From positions 1-35,164 of the forward strand of contig JAKATJ010000010.1 in assembly GCA_021828005.1 (NCBI GenBank): 35,164 nt of DNA, in the 5' to 3' direction. The stretch comes from Actinomycetes bacterium. GTDB lineage: Bacteria; Actinomycetota; Acidimicrobiia; Acidimicrobiales; RAAP-2. The number at the start of each line of letters is the position of its first letter. The first letter of the stretch is position 1. Below are positions 28,287 to 35,164 of this stretch, piece after piece. The position numbers and the translations under genes are program-made. The notes under the pieces are model-generated. The model searched no databases. It had not been told where the DNA came from and saw nothing but the letters and a program-made list of their open reading frames with translations.

Positions 28287-29944
28287 CCACGAAGATCCCG
28301 CCGACACCGCCGCGGACGACGTACGGCACTGGCCCGCGTACGGCTCCGCCTTCGGCTCACGACGGGGCGGTGCAGGTGCACGCTCCGGGCGGTCGGGCGC
28401 TCAGCGCGCCGCTCATGGGCCGCGGCGAGGAACCCACGATCTTCGAGCTGTCCGAGGCCGGCCGACACAGCTGGCAGCTCCGGACGACCGGGGTTCCCCA
28501 GTGGAACGTGGAGGAGCTCGTGCCGGAGGCGCATCGCCGCGAGGTGCCGGTGCCGCTGGCCGAGGTCTCAGAGCGCGACCTCGTCGGCCACTTCACTCGG
28601 CTCTCGCATCGCCAGTACTCGGTCGACCTCGGCGCTTACCCGCTCGGGTCGTGCACGATGAAGTACAACCCGAAGGTCTGTGACGCCGTGGCCTCGTTAC
28701 CGGGCCTGGTCGGCGTGCACCCCGGGGCGCCGACGGGCATGGTCCAGGGCTGGCTCGCACTTCTGGTCGAGCTCGAAGAGGCGCTGTGCGAGGTGACCGG
28801 GATGTCGGCGGTGACCTTCCAGCCCGCGGCCGGCGCCGCCGGAGAGCTGACCGGGCTGCTGCTGATGCGCGCGTACCACGACGCGCGGGGCGAGCAGCGA
28901 CGCCGGGTGGTCATCCCGGACAGCGCCCACGGCACGAACCCGGCGTCCGTCACCTCGGCGGGCTACGAGGTGACGACGGTGCCGTCGGACGGCCGGGGCT
29001 GCGTCGACGCGGCCGCGTTGCGCAGGGTGCTCGACCGGGACGTCGCCGGCATGATGCTCACGAACCCGAACACCCTCGGGCTGTTCGAAGAGGACATCGA
29101 GCTGATCGCCGCAGCCGTGCACGACGTGGGCGGGCTTCTCTACTACGACGGCGCCAACCTGAACGCGATCCTCGGCGTCGTGCGGCCGGGCGACATGGGG
29201 TTCGACGTCGTCCACATGAACTTGCACAAGACCTTCGCCACGCCCCACGGCGGCGGCGGGCCCGGCGCCGGGCCGGTCGCCGTCGACGAGAAGCTGGTGG
29301 ACTTCCTCCCCGGGCCGCGCCCCGTGCGCCTCGGTCCGGGACTCGGCGGATCGTCGGACGGGGCTCCAGCGTCGGGCGTCACGACCGGTGCTGGCCGCTA
29401 CGGCTGGACGATGCCGCCGCGCTCGATCGGGCGGGTCCACTCCTGGCACGGCAACGCGCTGGTGCTCGCCCGCGCGCTCAGCTACATCCTCGTGCACGGG
29501 GGTGACGGCCTGCGCCGTGTCGCCGAGCGCGCGGTGCTGAACGCGAACTGGCTGCGGGTCCGGCTGTCCTCCACCTACGACGTGCCGTTCGACCGGCCGT
29601 GCATGCACGAGGTCGTGCTCTCCGCTTCGACCCTGAAGCGCCACCACGGCCTGCGGGCGCTCGACGTCGCCAAGCGGCTGCTCGAAGAGGGGTTCCACGC
29701 GCCGACCGTCTACTTCCCCCTGGTGGTCGAGGAGGCGCTCATGGTGGAGCCGACCGAGACCGAGAGCCCGCAGACCCTCTCGGCGCTCGCAGAGGCCTTC
29801 GAGCGGATCGCCGCCGAGGCGGAGGAGGGCGGGGCCGACGCCGCGCACGCTGCGCCGCGCACGACGCCGGTCCGCCGCGTCGACGAGGCCCGTGCGGCGC
29901 GGACCCTCGTACCGACGTTCGACGCCCGCGCGGGCGAGGGGTAG
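28283..29944 (+). CDS. gcvPB: Glycine dehydrogenase (decarboxylating) subunit 2
   Basis: AYPLGSCTMKYNPKVCD, QPAAGAAGELTGLLLMRAYH, IPDSAHGTNPASVTSAGYEV, HMNLHKTFATPHGGGGPG (PLP Lys); GTGA overlap with gcvPA. Confidence 0.96.
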   Translation: MTTKIPPTPPRTTYGTGPRTAPPSAHDGAVQVHAPGGRALSAPLMGRGEEPTIFELSEAGRHSWQLRTTGVPQWNVEELVPEAHRREVPVPLAEVSERDLVGHFTRLSHRQYSVDLGAYPLGSCTMKYNPKVCDAVASLPGLVGVHPGAPTGMVQGWLALLVELEEALCEVTGMSAVTFQPAAGAAGELTGLLLMRAYHDARGEQRRRVVIPDSAHGTNPASVTSAGYEVTTVPSDGRGCVDAAALRRVLDRDVAGMMLTNPNTLGLFEEDIELIAAAVHDVGGLLYYDGANLNAILGVVRPGDMGFDVVHMNLHKTFATPHGGGGPGAGPVAVDEKLVDFLPGPRPVRLGPGLGGSSDGAPASGVTTGAGRYGWTMPPRSIGRVHSWHGNALVLARALSYILVHGGDGLRRVAERAVLNANWLRVRLSSTYDVPFDRPCMHEVVLSASTLKRHHGLRALDVAKRLLEEGFHAPTVYFPLVVEEALMVEPTETESPQTLSALAEAFERIAAEAEEGGADAAHAAPRTTPVRRVDEARAARTLVPTFDARAGEG

Positions 29945-29969
29945 CCGTTCTCGGCGCGAATGCCGCTGG

Positions 29970-30800
29970 TCAGCTCGCGCGCCGGTACGCGCGGACTGCG
30001 AGGGGGACGAAGACCGCCACGATGCCGATCAGCCACGCGGCGCTCTGCCACGCGTGCAGGGCGAGGGGGCCGCCCAGCGCGAGGGAGCGCATCTCGTCGA
30101 TCACCAGCGTGACCGGCTGGTTCTTCGCGAACGCCTGCAGCCAGCCAGGCATGCTCTGCACGGGGACGAAGGCGGAGCTCACGAACGTGAGCGGGAAGAG
30201 CCAGACGAGACCGAAGGAGCTCACGGCCTCTTCGTCCTTGACGGCGAGCCCCACGTAGGCGCTGACGGTGCAGATCGTGACCCCGAGAGCCACACCGAGC
30301 ACCATCATGACCAGGGCGGGGACCGCGCCGTTGTGGAACCTGAAGCCAACCGCGTAGCCGACGCCGAGGATGACGAGGAGCGTCACGACCAGACGCACGG
30401 TGTCCGCGGTCAGGCGTCCGAGGAGTACAGCGGAACGCGCCATGGGCATCGCCCGGAGGCGGTCGATGACCCCTTTCTGCAGCTGCCGGGCGAGCGAGAT
30501 GGCGGTGGCGAAAGAGGCGAAGGCAGCGGACTGGGCGATGATCCCGGGCATGAGGTAGTCGACGTACCCGCCCGGCACCGTGACGAGGATCGATCCGCCG
30601 AAGACGTAGCGGAACAAGAGGACGAACATCACCGGCTGGATCACCGTGAAGAAGATGAACACGGGGTTCCGCATCCAGATGAGGAACTCCCTGCGGTTCA
30701 GCGTCGCCGTGTCGGCCACTGCCAGCCGCAGGCGGTGCGCCTTGGGAGAGCTCGGCACCTGGAGCGCGACGAGCGGGGCGAGGTTCTTCGTGGAGGTCAT
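29970..30800 (-). CDS. ABC-2 type transporter permease (DrrB-like)
   Basis: NRREFLIWMRNPVFIFFTVIQPVMFVLLFRYVFGGSI...YVDYLMPGIIAQSAAF; ATGA overlap with ATPase. Confidence 0.92.
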   Translation of the reverse strand: MTSTKNLAPLVALQVPSSPKAHRLRLAVADTATLNRREFLIWMRNPVFIFFTVIQPVMFVLLFRYVFGGSILVTVPGGYVDYLMPGIIAQSAAFASFATAISLARQLQKGVIDRLRAMPMARSAVLLGRLTADTVRLVVTLLVILGVGYAVGFRFHNGAVPALVMMVLGVALGVTICTVSAYVGLAVKDEEAVSSFGLVWLFPLTFVSSAFVPVQSMPGWLQAFAKNQPVTLVIDEMRSLALGGPLALHAWQSAAWLIGIVAVFVPLAVRAYRRAS

Positions 30801-31846
30801 CGTCTTCTCCGATCGCGTGCGCGGCGGCCTCTGCCGTGACGCTTGGGCGCGTCGCCGTCCTGCTCGGCCCCGTGACCGGTGAGCGACAAGAAGACGTCGT
30901 CGAGCGACGGTCGGCGGATGCCGAGGTCCTCGGGGTGGATGCCCAGGGCGTCGAGCCGCCGGACGGTCTCGACCAGCGCCTTGGACCCGTCTGCACCCAC
31001 TCGCAGGCTGATGAGCGCCGTCTCCTCGTCGTAGAGCGGCTCTGCGCTGCTCAGCCCGCTCACCGCCTCGAGCGCCTCCGCCCGGCGGTCGCGCTGGACG
31101 ACGGAGAATTGGAGGACGTCCCCGCCGATCCGGTTCTTCAGCTCTTGCGACGTGCCTGCTGCGATCACCGTGCCCCGGTCCACGACCACGATCTCGTTCG
31201 CCAGCGCGTCTGCCTCCTCGAGGTACTGGGTGGTGAGCAGCAGGGTGGTGCCGCTCGCGACCATCTCGCGGATGACGTCCCACACGGCGAGCCGGCTGCG
31301 GGGGTCGAGCCCGGTGGTCGGCTCGTCGAGGAAGACCACCTGGGGGTGCGAGACCAGGCTCAGCGCGAGGTCGAGCCTGCGCTGCATGCCGCCGGAGTAT
31401 CCCTTCGTGGGCCGGTCGGCGGCCCCGACGAGGTCGAAGCGCTCGAGCAGCTCGCCAGTGCGGCGCCGGCGGCTCGCGCGGTCGAGGTGGTAGAGGCGGC
31501 CCATGATGTCGAGGTTCTCGCGACCGGTGAGCTCCTCTTGGATCGCGGTCGACTGGCCCGCGAGCCCGATGATCTCGCGCACCGCGGCGGGCGAGCGCGC
31601 GACGTCCCGCCCTTCGACGAGCGCGCGCCCGCGATCCGGGCGGAGCAGCGTGGTCAGGATCTTCACTGCCGTCGTCTTCCCAGCACCGTTGGGCCCGAGG
31701 ACCCCGAGCACCGTGCCGCGCTCGACGGCGAGGTCGACGCCGCGCAGGGCACGGACGTCGCCGAAGGACTTGTGGACGTCCTCCACGTAGATCGCAGGGC
31801 CGTCCCAGGCCGTGCTCGTTGCGCTCGACTGCGGTCCAGAGCCCAC
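30797..31846 (-). CDS. ABC transporter ATP-binding protein (DrrA-like)
   Basis: GPNGAGKTTAVKILTTLLRPDRG, YSGGMQRRLDLALSL, VVFLDEPTTGLDPRSR, TTQYLEEAD. GTG 31846 preceded by SD gaggagg. Confidence 0.94.
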   Translation of the reverse strand: MGSGPQSSATSTAWDGPAIYVEDVHKSFGDVRALRGVDLAVERGTVLGVLGPNGAGKTTAVKILTTLLRPDRGRALVEGRDVARSPAAVREIIGLAGQSTAIQEELTGRENLDIMGRLYHLDRASRRRRTGELLERFDLVGAADRPTKGYSGGMQRRLDLALSLVSHPQVVFLDEPTTGLDPRSRLAVWDVIREMVASGTTLLLTTQYLEEADALANEIVVVDRGTVIAAGTSQELKNRIGGDVLQFSVVQRDRRAEALEAVSGLSSAEPLYDEETALISLRVGADGSKALVETVRRLDALGIHPEDLGIRRPSLDDVFLSLTGHGAEQDGDAPKRHGRGRRARDRRRR

Positions 31847-31966
31847 GATCGATCCTCCTCGGCTGACGCGGCCGACGGCGCGACGGTGCAGGAGCCCATC
31901 GTGCCCGAGACCGGATGCGGGCGAACGCTGCGTGTCGCGGCTGCACGCGAAACCCGTCGGTGACGC

Positions 31967-31979
31967 CAAGGTTACCTTG
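31967..31979. promoter_or_regulatory. Palindrome CAAGGTTACCTTG in divergent intergenic region; contains TANNNT on both strands
   Basis: 6-bp perfect arms around a single central base; TAACCT on minus, TACCTT on plus. Confidence 0.5.
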
Positions 31980-32069
31980 ACGGTGGAAGGAGCTCCGCGA
32001 CGACGTGAAGTGCAGGGCGCTGGGCGACCGCAGGGGTCGCGGCTGAGGCAGGGCAGCTGCGACCTGCGG

Positions 32070-32075
32070 TAAAGT
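32070..32075 (+). promoter_or_regulatory. -10-like TAAAGT, about 100 nt upstream of hyfC start
   Basis: gcggTAAAGTcccgg; hyfC start has its own ggagga SD. Confidence 0.45.
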
Positions 32076-32177
32076 CCCGGCGTCAGATGAGTCCCTGGCG
32101 GGCCTTGGGCCCGAACTGCCCGGTCGGGTTACCGGCTCGGCTGATGGCCTCTACGCGATCGGGAAGAGCGTGGAGGA

Positions 32178-33146
32178 ATGGTGACCGTCGGACTCGTCGT
32201 CGTGCCCAAGGCCGTCCAGGCCCTGCAGGTGCTGACGATCGTGCTCGGCGCGCCGCTCGTGAGCGGCGTCATCGCCCATGCCGAGGCACGCCTGCAGGGA
32301 CGCCGCGGCCCGAGGATCTTCCAGCCCTACTACGACATCGTGAAGCTCTTCGGCAAGGAGACGCTGGTCACCGACCAGTCGAGCTGGGTGTTCCTCGCTG
32401 CGCCGGTCGTCGCCTTCGGCTGCTATCTCATCGTGCCGCTGCTCATCCCGGTCCTCACGACCTACGGCCTCCCGCTCGGCTACATGGGCGACATCCTGGG
32501 CGGCGGCTTCGTGCTCGCGCTCGCCGGCTTCTGCGTCGCGCTCGCAGCCGCGGAGTCCGGCGCGCCGTACGCGCAGCTCGGCAGCAGCAGGGCGATGACG
32601 TTCGGCGCCCTCGTCGAGCCCACGATCCTCTTCGTGGTCTTCGCCGTCGGCTTGATCACCAGCACCGACCTGCCCTACGCGCTCGCCGCCACGGTCCGGT
32701 CCTCCTCGGAGATCCTCCGGCCGGGCCACGTGCTGGCCGCGGTCGCCTTCTTCCTGGTGGTGCTCGTGGACACCGGACGGATCCCGGTGGAGACGCACAC
32801 GGGGACGCTCGAGCTCGGGATGATCGACGAGGCGCGCACCCTCGAGCACTCGGGTCCGGCCCTCGCGCTCTTGAAGTGGGGTTCTGCGATGAAGCAGCTG
32901 ATCCTCTACACGATCCTCATCAACGTCTTCGTCGCCCCCTTCGGCCTCTCGTCCAACGGCGCACCGCTCTCCGTCGTCGGCGCCATCGCCGCGCTCTGCG
33001 GCAAGGCGATGCTGCTCGGCCTCGTCTTCGCGGTGATCGACAATCTCTTCTCGAAGCTGCGGCTCTTCAAGATCACCGAGTTCCTGGCCGCGGCCTTCGG
33101 CATCGCGGTGCTCGCCGTCGTCGTCTTCTACGTGGGCCCAACCTGA
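32178..33146 (+). CDS. hyfC: Respiratory complex I subunit 1 / hydrogenase-4 component C family membrane subunit
   Basis: APLVSGVIAHAEARLQGRRGPRIFQPYYDIVKLFGKE, IPVETHTGTLELGMIDEARTLEHSGPALALLKWGSAMKQLILY. Confidence 0.92.
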   Translation: MVTVGLVVVPKAVQALQVLTIVLGAPLVSGVIAHAEARLQGRRGPRIFQPYYDIVKLFGKETLVTDQSSWVFLAAPVVAFGCYLIVPLLIPVLTTYGLPLGYMGDILGGGFVLALAGFCVALAAAESGAPYAQLGSSRAMTFGALVEPTILFVVFAVGLITSTDLPYALAATVRSSSEILRPGHVLAAVAFFLVVLVDTGRIPVETHTGTLELGMIDEARTLEHSGPALALLKWGSAMKQLILYTILINVFVAPFGLSSNGAPLSVVGAIAALCGKAMLLGLVFAVIDNLFSKLRLFKITEFLAAAFGIAVLAVVVFYVGPT

Positions 33147-33814
33147 TGACCGGGCACGTGCCTTCCGCCACCGCGGGGACCGAGGACGTCGTCGCGGTCG
33201 TGGTCCTCCTGACCGAGTTCGCCATGCTCCGTGCCCCGCTGCTCCGGTCGCAGGTCCGGCTGTACGCCTTCCAGTCGCTCGCGGTGAGCGTGCTCGCAGT
33301 GGTGGTGGCCGCGACGAGGCACGAGGCCGACGTCTACGCGCTCGCGGGGCTGTCGTTCGCCTTGAAGGTGGTGATCGTCCCATCGGTCATGACGCGGCTA
33401 CTTCGGGACGTCGAGGTGGACCTCGCCGGCAGCGCGAAGCTCGGGGTGGCGAGCTCCACCCTCGTCGCGCTCGGCGTCTCGGTCTTCGGCTTCTTCGCGA
33501 TCGGGTCGTTGCACGTGCACTCTGCGCTCCTGCCCGAGACGACGCTGGCCGTGGCGTCCGCCGTGGTGCTCGTGGCGTTCGTCCTGGTCGTGCTGCGCTC
33601 CGACGTCGTCTCCCAGGCGATGGGCTTCTTCTCGCTCGAGAACGGGGTGTCGATCGCGAGCCTGGTGGTCGCCGCGGGGCTCCCGCTCGTCGTCGAGACG
33701 ACGTTCCTGTTCGACCTCCTCGTCGCCGTGGTGGCGTTCGGGATCATCATGCGCGTGCACCACGGCCGCTCCAAGACGTTGTCCACGGACGAGCTCGACA
33801 GGTTGCGGGGCTAG
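33146..33814 (+). CDS. hyfE: Hydrogenase-4 component E-like membrane subunit
   Basis: LRSQVRLYAFQSLAVSVLAVVVA, LKVVIVPSVMTRLL, GFFSLENGVSIASLVVAAGLPLVVE; TGATG overlap with hyfC. Confidence 0.9.
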   Translation: MTGHVPSATAGTEDVVAVVVLLTEFAMLRAPLLRSQVRLYAFQSLAVSVLAVVVAATRHEADVYALAGLSFALKVVIVPSVMTRLLRDVEVDLAGSAKLGVASSTLVALGVSVFGFFAIGSLHVHSALLPETTLAVASAVVLVAFVLVVLRSDVVSQAMGFFSLENGVSIASLVVAAGLPLVVETTFLFDLLVAVVAFGIIMRVHHGRSKTLSTDELDRLRG

Positions 33815-33824
33815 GGGAAAAGAG

Positions 33825-35164
33825 GTGGGTGCCGTTCTCGTGGTGCTGGTGGTGCTCCCGTTCCTCGTCGGGGCACTTTCCTACGCGGTGCCGGTCGCTG
33901 TCTCGAAGCTGCTCACGCCCGTCTCGGGCGCCGTAGCGTTCGCGCTGTCGATCGCGCTCGTCCCTGCGGTCGTGTCGCACGGGCACGTCACCGCCGGCAG
34001 CGAGCTGAGGGTGGACGCGCTGAGCGTGGTCTTCCTCCTCGCGACGTCGTTCCTCTACTTCGCGACGGCGATCTTCTCGGCCGGCTACCTCCAGCTGGGC
34101 CGGGATGCCGCGGGGACGAGGTACGGTCGCCGGTTCTACGCGGGGTTGAACGTCTTCTGCTGGGCGATGCTCGCCGCTCCGCTGGTGAGCGACCTCGCGC
34201 TGGTCTGGGTGGCGATCGAGGTGACGACCGTGGTCTCGGCCCTTCTCGTCGCGATCGACGACACCCAGAGCGCCACGGAGGCGGCTTGGAAGTACGTCCT
34301 CATCGCCTCGATGGGCCTGGGCATCGCCCTGCTGGCGACGATCCTCTTGTACTACGCCGGGACCTCCGTATTCGGCGCCGGCTACGAGCTCTCCTACGTG
34401 AAGATGATCGCGGGGGCGCACCGCTTCCCCGCGTCCGTGATGCGGCTCACGTTCGTGCTCGCGGTCCTCGGGTACGGCACGAAGATGGGCCTCGTGCCGG
34501 TGCACACGTGGCTACCGGACGCGCACTCGGAGGCGCCGTCCCCCATCTCCGCGCTGCTCTCGGGTGCCCTCCTTGCGACCAGCTTCTACGCGATCCTGCG
34601 CTACTTCCAGATCACCGCCGCCGCGACGGGTTCCGCCTTCCCGCGCAACGTGCTCTTGGTGTTCGGCCTCGCTTCGCTGGCGCTCGGCGCGTTGTACCTG
34701 CTCCGCCAGCGCGACATGAAGCGCATGCTCGCGTACTCGAGCGTGGAGCACATGGGCATCCTCGCGATCGGGATGAGCTTCGGGGTCACGCTCGCGTTCG
34801 TGGGCGTGCTCCTGCACGTCCTCGCGCATGCTGCCGCGAAGGGAACGGCGTTCTTCGGCGCCGGCTCGGTCGTGGCGAAATTCGGCACGAAGGACATGGC
34901 GGTGCTCCGGGGCGGCGTGGGCGCCCTGCCCTGGAGCGGCTCGATGCTGGTCGCCGCGGTCCTCGCACTCTCGGCGCTGCCACCGTTCGGGCTGTTCAGG
35001 AGCGAGTTCCTCATCGTGTCGGGCGGCCTGTCCGATCCGCGCTACGCGGTGGCGGCGGTCTTGGTCGCGCTGGCGATGGTGTCGTTCCTCGGCCTGTCGT
35101 GGTCGACCACCCAGACGATGCTCACCGCCGGCCCGGCGGACCCCGAGGCCGCCGTTGTGGGGGT
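33825..35164 (+). CDS. hyfF: Proton-conducting membrane transporter subunit, HyfF-like; runs off window end
   Basis: Direct translation from GTG 33825: MGAVLVVLVVLPFLVGALSYAVPVAVSKLL...WKYVLIASMGLGIALLATILLYYAG...YGTKMGLVPVHTWLPDAHSEAPSPISALLSGALL...MKRMLAYSSVEHMG. Not in the ORF track because it has no stop in the window. Confidence 0.92.
   Translation, partial: MGAVLVVLVVLPFLVGALSYAVPVAVSKLLTPVSGAVAFALSIALVPAVVSHGHVTAGSELRVDALSVVFLLATSFLYFATAIFSAGYLQLGRDAAGTRYGRRFYAGLNVFCWAMLAAPLVSDLALVWVAIEVTTVVSALLVAIDDTQSATEAAWKYVLIASMGLGIALLATILLYYAGTSVFGAGYELSYVKMIAGAHRFPASVMRLTFVLAVLGYGTKMGLVPVHTWLPDAHSEAPSPISALLSGALLATSFYAILRYFQITAAATGSAFPRNVLLVFGLASLALGALYLLRQRDMKRMLAYSSVEHMGILAIGMSFGVTLAFVGVLLHVLAHAAAKGTAFFGAGSVVAKFGTKDMAVLRGGVGALPWSGSMLVAAVLALSALPPFGLFRSEFLIVSGGLSDPRYAVAAVLVALAMVSFLGLSWSTTQTMLTAGPADPEAAVVG

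Noticed and set aside
32080-32120. Hammerhead-ribozyme-like string cagaugaguccc...cccgaac in the hyfC leader
   Set aside because: The conserved CUGANGA core has a mismatch and the expected stem II (guccc with the bases before gaa) does not pair.
32087-32177. ATG 32087 ORF as a gene upstream of hyfC
   Set aside because: The frame runs on through hyfC out of register and only becomes real coding at hyfE (33146); the first 30 codons look random.

Overview
High-GC actinobacterial-type chromosomal window. About 30 protein-coding genes are supportable, no rRNA or tRNA was recognised, and there is no CRISPR array. Order along the window: truncated sugar/macrocin-type O-methyltransferase (-); MBL-fold + C-terminal Rieske protein; ABC-2 transporter pair (-); TPR-like protein with an 8-aa repeat; class I fructose-bisphosphate aldolase (fbaB); 2-oxoacid:ferredoxin oxidoreductase (korA/korB-like); DUF1015 protein (-); CDP-alcohol phosphatidyltransferase; three-domain nucleotidyltransferase / left-handed beta-helix / phosphohexomutase-like fusion; gcvH; zinc-ribbon + FHA protein resembling GarA; MerR regulator (FtsR-like) with a tandem-repeat linker; DUF151 bifunctional nuclease. 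An accessory-looking stretch follows (acuI-like MDR, membrane-anchored protein, thiD, PRC-barrel, IS3 and IS66 remnants, fatty acid desaturase, about 1 kb of weakly coding DNA, thiG). The conserved block then resumes: second MerR regulator, PD-(D/E)XK-like protein, gcvT-gcvPA-gcvPB. The window ends with a second ABC-2 pair (-) and the start of a hyf-like (hyfC-hyfE-hyfF) membrane complex operon. The most interesting observations are: (1) at least 12 genes with a TANNNT -10 element 6-9 nt before the start codon, consistent with pervasive leaderless transcription; (2) a GarA-like FHA protein with an added zinc ribbon, inside a gcv/MerR/DUF151 neighbourhood that resembles the mycobacterial one but is split by an island with IS remnants; (3) a sugar-nucleotidyltransferase fusion whose mutase domain lacks the canonical catalytic serine motif. 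I did not find a clearly new defence or mobile system.
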